Below, one piece after another: positions 8,589 to 16,491 of a stretch of DNA of 64,000 nt (positions are counted from its first letter, which is position 1; every line of letters begins with the position of its first letter). The stretch is taken from NCBI RefSeq assembly GCF_032268605.1, contig NZ_CP130318.1:3911913-3975912 (forward strand). Direction: 5' to 3'. The notes beneath the pieces are model-generated. The model was not told where the DNA came from, searched no databases, and saw only the letters and a list, made by a program, of their open reading frames with translations. The DNA comes from Paenibacillus aurantius (lineage in GTDB: Bacteria; Bacillota; Bacilli; Paenibacillales; NBRC-103111). The position numbers were made by a program, and so were the translations under genes.

Positions 8589-10031
8589 TTATTTCTTGTG
8601 ACCTTCCATCAATTGGTCCCGCATCCAGCTGGTCGAGACCAGCCCGTCGCCTTCCTTCAGAAGGATATCGTAGAGCCGCCTTCTCAGTTCCTGAACCCTC
8701 CTATGATTCTCCGGCATTCGAACGGCATTGTTCAGCTCATGCGGGTCGTTTTTTAAGTCGTACAGCTCATCCGTGTCCGTCGGATTCCAGACATATTTCC
8801 AGTCCCGGGTTCGAAGCATGCGCTGGGAAAAAAGCCCGAACTGCTGCCCGTTGTAGGTGGAGACGACCTCCTCCCGCCAACCTTCGGGAGAGGGCACGCC
8901 GGCCGGGTCTTCCTCTCCCGTCCATAACGGGAGAAGAGAGCGGCCGGCAAGAACAGCCCCTTCGGGAGGCGGCGCCCCTGCCAGGTCAAGCAGGGTAGGC
9001 GGCAGATCAAGGAACGGATAGACGAAGGCGTCGCTCCGGCTTCCCGGCGGAATCACCCCGGGCCACCGGACCAGGAAGGGCACGCGCACCACATCGTCAT
9101 ACATCACATAATGCTTGTCGATCATGCGGTGCCCGCCTGCCATGTCCCCGTGGTCCGATGTGAAGACCACCATCGTCTGCTCCTTCTGCCCGGCATCTTC
9201 CAATGCCTTCAGAACCCTTCCGACGGCCTCGTCCAGCTGGGTAATGACCGCGTAATACCGGGCCACGGCTGGCGCCCAGTCCTCCCAGGTAAACTCCTCA
9301 ATTTTCCAATTTCGGAGCTGCTGGCCCTGAATGTAGGGCTTGCCTTCAAAGGTCTCCGCAAAGCTCTCCCACGGAGGAATCTCCTCCGGAGAATAGAGAG
9401 CGGCGAATTCCGAAGCGGGCCGGCAGGGCAGATGGGGCTCGGTAAAATTGACACGAAGCTGCCATGGCCCCGTCCCTTCCGTCAGCTTCTCCATGGCCTC
9501 GATGGCCAGAGCCGCGGTCCGGTGCGTCCGGGTTTCCTCTACCGGAAGGGGGTCGATTTCCCCCCAGAATCCTGCCGTGTAGGTAACAGCGGGCTCCCGG
9601 CTCTTCAGATAGTCCCGGTAGAGCCTTTCGCTGTCGATGTATTCCCCGTATCCGTAGGAAGTCGGGTCATGGTCCGGGTTTACGTCCCACTTGCCCAAGT
9701 ACGTGTTCCGGTAACCTTCCATCTCCAACGAACGGGCCCAGGAAAACGAATCGGGCTCCAGCGCCTTTACCGGAAGGCCGAGGGAAGGATTCCACAGCCC
9801 GCCGTAGGTTTCCGGCCTTTGTCCGCATACGAACGCTTGGCGTGCCGGTCCGCATACGGGGATGGGCGAATAGGCCTGGCGGAAGTCCATCCCCTCCGAC
9901 GCCAGCTGGTCCAGATGGGGGGTACGGACGGACCTCCCGCCGCTCCAACCTACACAGTCATGCCGGAGCTGGTCGGCGACGATGATCAGTAGATTCGGCT
10001 TTCGACCCTCCGCAGCGGAAATCCTTTCCAT
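8589..10031 (-). CDS. Sulfatase, FGly (Cys) type
   Basis: A 480-residue member of the type I sulfatase family, which hydrolyses sulfate esters. The Cys60-Gly-Pro-Ala-Arg motif (C-x-P-x-R) is intact, so Cys60 should be converted to formylglycine; no maturation enzyme is in the window. Metal-site residues are visible in ADQLRHD and SDHGDMAGGH. There is no signal peptide, so it acts on imported substrate. The start is taken as ATG 10031, eleven bases after GGAGGGAGG; the frame is open to 10070 but that overlaps the upstream gene. It is the last gene of a 21-gene minus-strand run and no clear terminator follows. Confidence 0.9.
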   Translation of the reverse strand: MERISAAEGRKPNLLIIVADQLRHDCVGWSGGRSVRTPHLDQLASEGMDFRQAYSPIPVCGPARQAFVCGQRPETYGGLWNPSLGLPVKALEPDSFSWARSLEMEGYRNTYLGKWDVNPDHDPTSYGYGEYIDSERLYRDYLKSREPAVTYTAGFWGEIDPLPVEETRTHRTAALAIEAMEKLTEGTGPWQLRVNFTEPHLPCRPASEFAALYSPEEIPPWESFAETFEGKPYIQGQQLRNWKIEEFTWEDWAPAVARYYAVITQLDEAVGRVLKALEDAGQKEQTMVVFTSDHGDMAGGHRMIDKHYVMYDDVVRVPFLVRWPGVIPPGSRSDAFVYPFLDLPPTLLDLAGAPPPEGAVLAGRSLLPLWTGEEDPAGVPSPEGWREEVVSTYNGQQFGLFSQRMLRTRDWKYVWNPTDTDELYDLKNDPHELNNAVRMPENHRRVQELRRRLYDILLKEGDGLVSTSWMRDQLMEGHKK

Positions 10032-10051
10032 AGCGCTGGCTTCCTCCCTCC

Positions 10052-11443
10052 TCATACCTGCTGTTTCCACTGGCGGCTTGCTTCATCAAACCGCTCCCGC
10101 CGGGGGTCCTTCATCCAGTCCTCCCAGGTTAATCCGTAGGAAACCAGGATGTCGTGGATCCGGTTGCGGAAGGGCAGCCCCACCTCGAGCTGCTCTCTCA
10201 TCGGATCCTCGCGCCCGTTCAGCACTTGCTCCACCCAGCTTCTCAGCTTTCCCTCCAGGTGGTCGGCAATCGCCGGGAAGCGTTCCGCCACGTTACTCGC
10301 CTCATCGGGATCCGTCGTCAACTGATACAGCTCACGCGGAGGACGCCGGAAGGGACCGGAATCGTAGGTACGGATAAACTTGTAATCCCGGGTGACCACC
10401 CCCCGGCTGGCCTGCCAGGCGCATTCGCTCAGGTAGATCTCCTCCCGCGTCCCCTCCTCCTTCCCTTCCATTGCCGGCCAGAGGCTTCGGCCGTCCAGTC
10501 CGGGCGGAACTTCCACTCCGGCAGCCTCGAGAAGGGTCGGCATCAAATCGACCTGCTGAACCAGCCCCTTTACCCGGAGACCTTCCGGAAGTTTGCCGGG
10601 ATACCGGAGCAGAACGGGAACGTTCACCGTCGTTTCGTACAGGCCGCAGTGGTCCCAGTAAATGTCATGCTCGGTCAGGCTTTCCCCATGGTCGCCGAAC
10701 AAGACGACCATCGTGTTCTCGTACAGCCCTTCCGCCCGGAGCCCTTCATCGAGCTCCTTCAACCGGTCGTCCAGATAACGGATTTCCGCGTCATAAAGCG
10801 CGCTTAAGTAATCCGCATCGGTCACCGGACCCAACTGGTCGTAATGATGATGCTTAAAGAACGGATAGGCCGCATGATTGTAGGCCGCCTCCATGCTCCG
10901 GTTGTGAGGATCGAACGGGTCCCGTCCTTCCTCGTAGAAGGGCCTCACCATCTCCGGCGGCGGGACATAGGGGGTGTGAGCGTCCCAATAATGAAGAAAC
11001 AGGAAGAACTTTTCGTCCTTATGCTGCCGGATCCAAGGCAGGGCCAGCTCGTTCACGGTCCGCCCGTCGATATTCCGCTGGGCCCCCGAGGAATTGATGT
11101 AATACCGGAAGCCCCGGGCGAACCATTCCTTCAGCTGGTACAAATTATCCACCGCTGCCGTGGTATAGCCGGCATTCTTCAGAATCGAAGGCAGCCAGGC
11201 TTCTTTTTTGGGAAGCTGGGTCAAGGAAGAACCGTGTGACACGATACCGGTCCGGAGGCCGAGCTTTCCCGTGAAGACTCCCGTATGGGCGACCTCGGTC
11301 GGAATGTCGGCGGCATAAGCCCTTTCGAAGAGCACTCCTTCCGAAGCGAACTGGTCGAGATAAGGGGAAGTCGGCTTGCGGTAGCCGTAGCAGCCAAGAC
11401 GGGAAGCGCGCAGGGTATCGAGGGAAATCATGACGATGTTCAT
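10052..11443 (-). CDS. Sulfatase-fold hydrolase/transferase with Thr in place of the catalytic Cys
   Basis: A 463-residue alkaline-phosphatase-superfamily protein close in layout to sulfatases: an N-terminal MISLDTLRA strand with one metal Asp, and a GDHGESLTEHD metal motif. At the position of the catalytic C-x-P-x-R it reads Thr49-Glu-Val-Ala-His, so it cannot carry formylglycine. Thr is the nucleophile in relatives such as lipoteichoic-acid synthases and phosphoethanolamine transferases, so a phospho- or sulfo-ester hydrolase or transferase is possible. Its ATG overlaps the APS kinase stop (ATGA), implying coupled translation. No signal peptide or TM helix is seen, unlike the membrane-bound transferases. 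Confidence 0.85.
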   Translation of the reverse strand: MNIVMISLDTLRASRLGCYGYRKPTSPYLDQFASEGVLFERAYAADIPTEVAHTGVFTGKLGLRTGIVSHGSSLTQLPKKEAWLPSILKNAGYTTAAVDNLYQLKEWFARGFRYYINSSGAQRNIDGRTVNELALPWIRQHKDEKFFLFLHYWDAHTPYVPPPEMVRPFYEEGRDPFDPHNRSMEAAYNHAAYPFFKHHHYDQLGPVTDADYLSALYDAEIRYLDDRLKELDEGLRAEGLYENTMVVLFGDHGESLTEHDIYWDHCGLYETTVNVPVLLRYPGKLPEGLRVKGLVQQVDLMPTLLEAAGVEVPPGLDGRSLWPAMEGKEEGTREEIYLSECAWQASRGVVTRDYKFIRTYDSGPFRRPPRELYQLTTDPDEASNVAERFPAIADHLEGKLRSWVEQVLNGREDPMREQLEVGLPFRNRIHDILVSYGLTWEDWMKDPRRERFDEASRQWKQQV

Positions 11444-11979
11444 ACGGCTTCTCCCTGCCTGCGTCTGGCTTCCATATATTCCAGCACCAAAGAGACATTG
11501 TTTTCGACCGGATCGCGGTCCGTGCGCAGAACGAGATCCGGCTGCTCCGGTGATTCGTAGCTGTCTCCGATTCCGGTAAACGAGGGGATTTCGGCCCGGC
11601 GGGCTTTGGCATACAAGCCCTTCACATCCCTCCGCTCGCATTCCGCCAAGGGACAGTCCACGTAGATTTCGACATAGCCGGGAAGCTCCTCCCGGGCCAT
11701 CTGCCTCATTTCCCGGTAAGGCGTAATGGCCGAAACGAGCACGGTGACCCCATTGCGGGAAAGCAGCCGGCTCAAGTAAACAATCCGGCGGATATTATCC
11801 AGCCGGTCCTCGCGAGAGAAGCCGAGCCCCTTCGAAATCGTGTTCCGGAGCTCATCCCCGTCGAGAAGCTCCACCTTATTCCCCGACGCCCGCAAGGCCT
11901 CCTGCAAAGCCTTTGCCGTTGTCGTTTTGCCGGCTCCCGACAGTCCTGTGAACCACAGCACCAAGCCCGCCTGTTCCAT
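11440..11979 (-). CDS. cysC: Adenylyl-sulfate (APS) kinase
   Basis: A 179-residue protein with the whole APS-kinase motif set: P-loop GLSGAGKT (residues 12-19), DGDELR, GFSREDR, a SAITPYREMR block, and the C-terminal KGLYAKAR and FTGIGDSYE segments. It phosphorylates APS to PAPS, the donor for sulfotransferases. No ATP sulfurylase, PAPS reductase or sulfotransferase is near; its neighbours are sulfatase-fold proteins, an odd setting. GGAGG precedes the ATG by seven bases, and its stop overlaps the next gene's start. Confidence 0.93.
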   Translation of the reverse strand: MEQAGLVLWFTGLSGAGKTTTAKALQEALRASGNKVELLDGDELRNTISKGLGFSREDRLDNIRRIVYLSRLLSRNGVTVLVSAITPYREMRQMAREELPGYVEIYVDCPLAECERRDVKGLYAKARRAEIPSFTGIGDSYESPEQPDLVLRTDRDPVENNVSLVLEYMEARRRQGEAV

Positions 11980-12079
11980 CCTAATTCCTCCTCTTGTGCC
12001 TTATCCGCCAAGAAAGCTCCGCTTCCCTTTCTTATCGCGCCTACCTGGGTTTTCTCCGTACCCGGTTAAGGGCAAAGCC

Positions 12080-13087
12080 CTAGCTCCTTATCTCCGCAAC
12101 CTCCACCGGACGGCCGCCTTCCTCATGGGAGCGGATGGCGGCTTCGATAGCCGCCTGGACCGCCAGCGCGTCCCGGCCTGACGCTTCAATGGCCTCCGGA
12201 GGAACCCCGTCCCGGATTTCCCGGATAAACGTCTCGAGCCGCACCCGGAACGTATCGTTGAAGCCCTTCAGCCCGCCGAAGATCGAATTGCGGAATACCT
12301 TAAGCTCCTCCTGGCGGCCCGGATATAGGGTCGCGGATTCGTACACGTTGTCGATGACAAACCGGCCCTTGTCTCCCGCCACTTCACAGCTCTCGATCGG
12401 ATGGCCGCCGAATAGATCGTAGCTTCCGGTCAGATGCCCGACGGCCCCCGACTCGAACTCCAGATTAATGGAGGCCGTAGACCAAACCGTGCGTCCCGGG
12501 GCTTTGGTCAGGAAGGCTTGCACCCGGCGAATCTCCCCGCCGAAATAGCGGAGGACGTCGAAGGAATGAGGGTGGAGGGCCCGCAGATGAATCCACGGGC
12601 TCGTTTCGTTCGGATTGCCGATGGTCAGCCGCATGTTAAGGAACAGCGGAAGGCCGACCTCCCCGTTCTCCATCCACTGCTTCGCCCGGCGGGCGGCGGG
12701 GGTGAACCGGTGATTCAGGTTGCACGCCAATCTTACGTTCTGTTCCTCGGCTAGACGGATCATTTCCTTCGCTTCCCCGATGTCATTAGAGATCGGCTTC
12801 TCCACCAGCACATCCTTGCCCGCCTTCAACGCCGTCATCACCGGCCCGAAGTGGTGCGACCCGTTCTCGAAGCCCCCGGTGGCCACGCTTATAACATCGA
12901 GGTCCTCTTGCTCCAGCATGGTCTCCAGGTCGTAATAGGCTCTTACCCCGAACTGGGCCGCCACTGCGTCGGCGAGCTTCCGGTTCATGTCGCAAACCGC
13001 CTTCAATTCCACTTCCGCATGATCCTTGTAACACCCGCAATGAATCCGCCCGATATGGTTGACACCCACCACTGCTGCTTTAATCAA
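12080..13087 (-). CDS. Gfo/Idh/MocA-family NAD(P)-dependent oxidoreductase
   Basis: About 335 residues, starting at a TTG (13087) seven bases after GGAGGAG. The N-terminal Rossmann fold has GVNHIGRIH as nucleotide loop, then EKPISN with the family's catalytic Lys, and a C-terminal alpha/beta substrate domain with HPHSFDVLRYF. It is a paralogue of the gene at 15485-16474; both share NLNHRFTPAA and the ETSPW.HLRALHPHSFDV block. Such enzymes oxidise or reduce sugar hydroxyls or ketones. Located between the APS kinase and the second Thr-type sulfatase-fold gene. Confidence 0.9.
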   Translation of the reverse strand: MIKAAVVGVNHIGRIHCGCYKDHAEVELKAVCDMNRKLADAVAAQFGVRAYYDLETMLEQEDLDVISVATGGFENGSHHFGPVMTALKAGKDVLVEKPISNDIGEAKEMIRLAEEQNVRLACNLNHRFTPAARRAKQWMENGEVGLPLFLNMRLTIGNPNETSPWIHLRALHPHSFDVLRYFGGEIRRVQAFLTKAPGRTVWSTASINLEFESGAVGHLTGSYDLFGGHPIESCEVAGDKGRFVIDNVYESATLYPGRQEELKVFRNSIFGGLKGFNDTFRVRLETFIREIRDGVPPEAIEASGRDALAVQAAIEAAIRSHEEGGRPVEVAEIRS

Positions 13088-13158
13088 TTCCGCTCTCCTC
13101 CTTTCCCTTCCGGCACCAATCAAAAAAGGGGGAAGGCTCCCCCATTTCCTTACTCTCT

Positions 13159-14589
13159 TCAGGCGGACGGGATCTCCGTCAAATCCTCCCCGGCGTCGTC
13201 CTGCTTCTTTTCTTTGCTCTGAAGGCTTTTCGCCGTCTTCGGAGAGCCGATATGCAGGCTGTCATACGCTTCCTGGGAGGACTCGAACGGTCCGGTGCCC
13301 AGTCCGTGCCAGTTGACGTTGACGTGGATGGGCGCCGACCGGCCCGTCTGCTTCTCGCGTTTCGCCACATGGGCTTCCAGCCGTGCTTTCAGAAGCTTTA
13401 CCACCTCGGGCTCCTGCTCGGCCACGTTCACCAGCTCCTGCGGATCCCGGATCAGGTTATAGAGCTCGATCTCCGGCTTGAAGTGAAAATCTGGCTCCAG
13501 CGCCACGATAAGCTTCCATTCCGGCGTCCGCCAGCCGTGCTTCCGCATCCAGGTGCATTCCGTCAAATACATTTCGCTTTCGGGCACCCTCTCTTCGCCC
13601 CGTACGAGGGGGAGCAGGCTGCGTCCGTCGAACCGGATTGCGCTTTCAATGCCAAGAAGCTCGAGAACCGTAGGCATGACATCCTTGATCTGGGTCGGGC
13701 TCGAGACGCGGCGTCCGGCCGGCAGCTTGCCGGGATAGCGCAGAATCAACGGGATGCTGAGGTTCGTCTCATACAACCCATGGTGGTCATAGTAGCAGTC
13801 ATGCTCATTCAGCGTCTCCCCGTGGTCGGACGTCACCACGACGAGGGTCTCTTCTTCGAGCCCCATCTTCTCGAGAGCGGTGAACAGCGTTTGAATGGAA
13901 GCGTCCATATAAGCGACAGCCCCGTCGTACTGGGCATCGATGTAGTCGCTGTCCGTACAGCCCTCCGGGAACCAGGAGGTGAAATAATCCACGAACGGCT
14001 TAAACGCATACAAGTCGTCAAGCGAGTGGTTATCCGGGTCGAACTCGTTGCCGTCATAGAACATCCGTTCGAACGGTTTCGGCGGCAGGTAAGGGGAGTG
14101 CGGGTCCATATGGCGGAGGAACAGGAAGAAGGGCTTGTCATCGGCCGCAAGTCTTCTCAGCTCCGGCAAGGCGACGGCATTCAGGTTATCGGCCTTCGGC
14201 GATCTCCCCGTTCCGTCCGGCCCCCAGCCTTCATAATCGAGGTAGGTCTGAAAGCCTCTGGCCGAAGGGTTGCCGGTAAAGCCGATACAGCTCGTGTTAT
14301 AGCCCTTCTGCTCCAGGAGCTCGGCCAGCGTCGTCACATGACCGCCAAGCGGACCCCCGTGGCGGAGCGCTACCACATCGGTGCCGAAGCAGTCCATCCC
14401 TGTGAGCATGGAAGCATAGCCGGGAGTCGTCGGAATGCTTGGCGAGAAATGCTGCTCGAACAGGACGCCTCCTTCACTGAACTTGTCGAGATGCGGGGTG
14501 GTGAGCCGGTGATATCCGTAGCCGCTCATATGATCCCGCCGGAGGCTGTCGATTCCGAGGAGGAGCAGGTTTGGTTTGGTTTTGGTCAA
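13159..14589 (-). CDS. Sulfatase-fold hydrolase/transferase with Thr in place of the catalytic Cys (second copy)
   Basis: A 476-residue sulfatase-like protein, TTG start at 14589 after AAAGGAG. LLGIDSLRRD supplies one metal Asp and TSDHGETLNEHD the second metal cluster. The catalytic motif reads Thr54-Thr-Pro-Gly-Tyr instead of C-x-P-x-R, so formylglycine cannot form. It shares with the 10052-11443 protein the regions after the metal motif (YDHHGLYETNLSIPLILRYP against WDHCGLYETTVNVPVLLRYP), so the two are paralogues. The C-terminal 30 residues are charged and low-complexity. No signal peptide. It may act on phospho- or sulfo-esters, or may be inactive. Confidence 0.84.
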   Translation of the reverse strand: MTKTKPNLLLLGIDSLRRDHMSGYGYHRLTTPHLDKFSEGGVLFEQHFSPSIPTTPGYASMLTGMDCFGTDVVALRHGGPLGGHVTTLAELLEQKGYNTSCIGFTGNPSARGFQTYLDYEGWGPDGTGRSPKADNLNAVALPELRRLAADDKPFFLFLRHMDPHSPYLPPKPFERMFYDGNEFDPDNHSLDDLYAFKPFVDYFTSWFPEGCTDSDYIDAQYDGAVAYMDASIQTLFTALEKMGLEEETLVVVTSDHGETLNEHDCYYDHHGLYETNLSIPLILRYPGKLPAGRRVSSPTQIKDVMPTVLELLGIESAIRFDGRSLLPLVRGEERVPESEMYLTECTWMRKHGWRTPEWKLIVALEPDFHFKPEIELYNLIRDPQELVNVAEQEPEVVKLLKARLEAHVAKREKQTGRSAPIHVNVNWHGLGTGPFESSQEAYDSLHIGSPKTAKSLQSKEKKQDDAGEDLTEIPSA

Positions 14590-14616
14590 GAGAATCCTCT
14601 CCTTTGGTAGATCCGA

Positions 14617-15417
14617 TTATCGGGCGCCAAGGGATTTCAGCACCGCGTTCAAATAGCCGTAGCTTTCCGCCGCAACGATCGAAACCTGGGCGAGCGAATG
14701 GCCGCCTGCTCCAATAACCTCCAGGCAGACAGGACCGTCATACCCGTTATCCGCCAGCACCTTGCAGTACCCGATCAAATCGATATCCCCGCGGCCGCAC
14801 GCCTGCAGCTCAATGGGGCCTGGTCCCGCCTGCCGGCCCCGGCAGTCACGGATATGGATATGGCGGACCCGGCCGATAACCTGGGGAAGGGCTTCCTCCG
14901 GATTCTCATTCGCCCGGTAAATATGGCTCGGGTCCATGTCGATACCGAAGGCCGGATTGGCAATCGCCTCTATGGCGCGCAAGGTGGTCGGCGTATTATA
15001 GATGGAGCCTCCCACGTGTGCCTTCACGCACAGGGTGACCCCGTGCTCGCCGGCGAGCTCCGCCATCCGGGTCAGCTTGTCGAGCGTGGCGGCCAAATCC
15101 TCCTCCACATCGGATTTGCCTCCCGGCCCTACGTTCACCACTGGAATGCCGAGGGCGGCAGCGGCGGCGAAGGCGGGCCGGAGCCTTCCTTCATCCAGCG
15201 CGGCCACCTCCATCGACAGAAGCTTCAGCCCGTTCTCCTCCGCGATCCGGCGGATGTCCGGAGCCTGCTCCTCCCACCGGTCCAGCTCGAGATGCTCGCA
15301 CATCCCCTTAATGGCCGAAAGCTCAACCCCATCATAACCGGCGGCTTTGATGTGACGGGCCGCCGTCTCGAAATCAAATTCCTTGAACAGCACCGAATTG
15401 ATCCCCAATTGAATCAT
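14617..15417 (-). CDS. Sugar phosphate isomerase/epimerase (AP endonuclease 2-type TIM barrel)
   Basis: A 266-residue TIM-barrel protein. ATG 15417 is preferred over GTG 15426 because GGGAGG sits eight bases before it. Conserved metal-site segments are seen: GIDMDPSHIYRANE, HIHIRD, and the last-strand Glu in VCLEVIG. The family includes xylose isomerase-like epimerases, inosose dehydratases and lyases of 3-keto-glycosides. It lies between two paralogous Gfo/Idh/MocA genes, which fits an oxidation-isomerisation/elimination pair. Confidence 0.88.
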   Translation of the reverse strand: MIQLGINSVLFKEFDFETAARHIKAAGYDGVELSAIKGMCEHLELDRWEEQAPDIRRIAEENGLKLLSMEVAALDEGRLRPAFAAAAALGIPVVNVGPGGKSDVEEDLAATLDKLTRMAELAGEHGVTLCVKAHVGGSIYNTPTTLRAIEAIANPAFGIDMDPSHIYRANENPEEALPQVIGRVRHIHIRDCRGRQAGPGPIELQACGRGDIDLIGYCKVLADNGYDGPVCLEVIGAGGHSLAQVSIVAAESYGYLNAVLKSLGAR

Positions 15418-15484
15418 GAATCGCACCTCCCGTGATTTTCCTGCCTTTGACTGTACCGGATGATGTACCGAATGAAGGCAAGCC

Positions 15485-16474
15485 CTACACTTCTACAATC
15501 GTGGACGTCTCAAAGGACCGGATGGCCGCTTCGATGATTTTCTGGGCTCTCAGTGCCTCTTCGCCGGAGCCGTTGATCCGGTCATGGGACACCCCGGCAT
15601 CCAGCTGCTCGATCCAATCGCTGATCCGGCTTTTGAAGGTTTCGTTGAAGTTTCTCATGCCGCCAAGGTAGCTGTACGTTTCCGTCTCGATGCTGCGGCG
15701 CGGGTAGTAAGTCAGATGCTCGCAGGCATCATCCAGCACGAACCTTCCCTCGGAACCAACGACCTCGCACCGTTCCAGGCCATAGCTTGCCCCGGCATCG
15801 TAGCTGCCGACCAGGTTCCCGATGGCCCCGTTCTCGAACTCCATGATGATCTGCGCGTTGGACCAGATGGCCCGCCCCTCGCCCTTCATCATGAAGGCGG
15901 CGACCCGTTTCACATCCCCGCAGAAATAACGGATCACGTCGAAGGAATGCGGGTGCAGGGCGCGAAGATGAAACCAGGGGGACGTCTCGACCGGGTTGTT
16001 GATCCACATCTTCATGTTGATCATATGCAGCTTGCCGAGACGGCCGCCGTCCACCCATTCCTTGGCGCGGATTGCCGCCGGGGTGAAGCGGTGATTTAGG
16101 TTGACTCCGTACGGAATTCCCTTCTCTTTGGCCAGGGCCACCATCTGTTCCCCTTCCTCGATCCGGTTGGAGATCGGCTTCTCCCCCAGCACGGGAATGC
16201 CTGCGGCCAGGAGCTCCATCGTGGGCGTATAATGCTCTCCCCCGTTCTCCTCTCCCTTGGTCGCCATGCTGCAGGCGTCCAGCTTGATACCGCTGTCCAG
16301 CATCTCCCGGACGCTGTAGAACGCCCGGCAGCCGAAGCGCGCGGCGGCCGCGTCCGCTTTTTCCCGGTTAATGTCGCATACCGCGACGAGCTCCGTTTTA
16401 GGGTGATCCTTGTAAACCCCAGCGTGAATCGATCCGATGTTTCCCACTCCCACTACTCCAACCTGCAAAGCCAT
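15485..16474 (-). CDS. Gfo/Idh/MocA-family oxidoreductase (paralogue of 12080-13087)
   Basis: A 329-residue enzyme with Rossmann motif GVVGVGNIGSIH, EKPISN with the conserved Lys, and HPHSFDVIRYF in the substrate domain. GGGAGG lies eight bases before ATG 16474. It follows the solute-binding protein gene by 17 bases, so it belongs to the same transcript. Two related oxidoreductases flanking an isomerase suggest sequential steps on one sugar. Confidence 0.9.
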   Translation of the reverse strand: MALQVGVVGVGNIGSIHAGVYKDHPKTELVAVCDINREKADAAAARFGCRAFYSVREMLDSGIKLDACSMATKGEENGGEHYTPTMELLAAGIPVLGEKPISNRIEEGEQMVALAKEKGIPYGVNLNHRFTPAAIRAKEWVDGGRLGKLHMINMKMWINNPVETSPWFHLRALHPHSFDVIRYFCGDVKRVAAFMMKGEGRAIWSNAQIIMEFENGAIGNLVGSYDAGASYGLERCEVVGSEGRFVLDDACEHLTYYPRRSIETETYSYLGGMRNFNETFKSRISDWIEQLDAGVSHDRINGSGEEALRAQKIIEAAIRSFETSTIVEV

Positions 16475-16491
16475 GGTTATCCCTCCCTAAG

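Noticed and set aside
11444-11641. N-terminal extension of the Thr-type sulfatase-fold frame
   Set aside because: It lies in another frame of the APS kinase gene; the ATGA overlap start at 11443 gives the normal family N-terminus.
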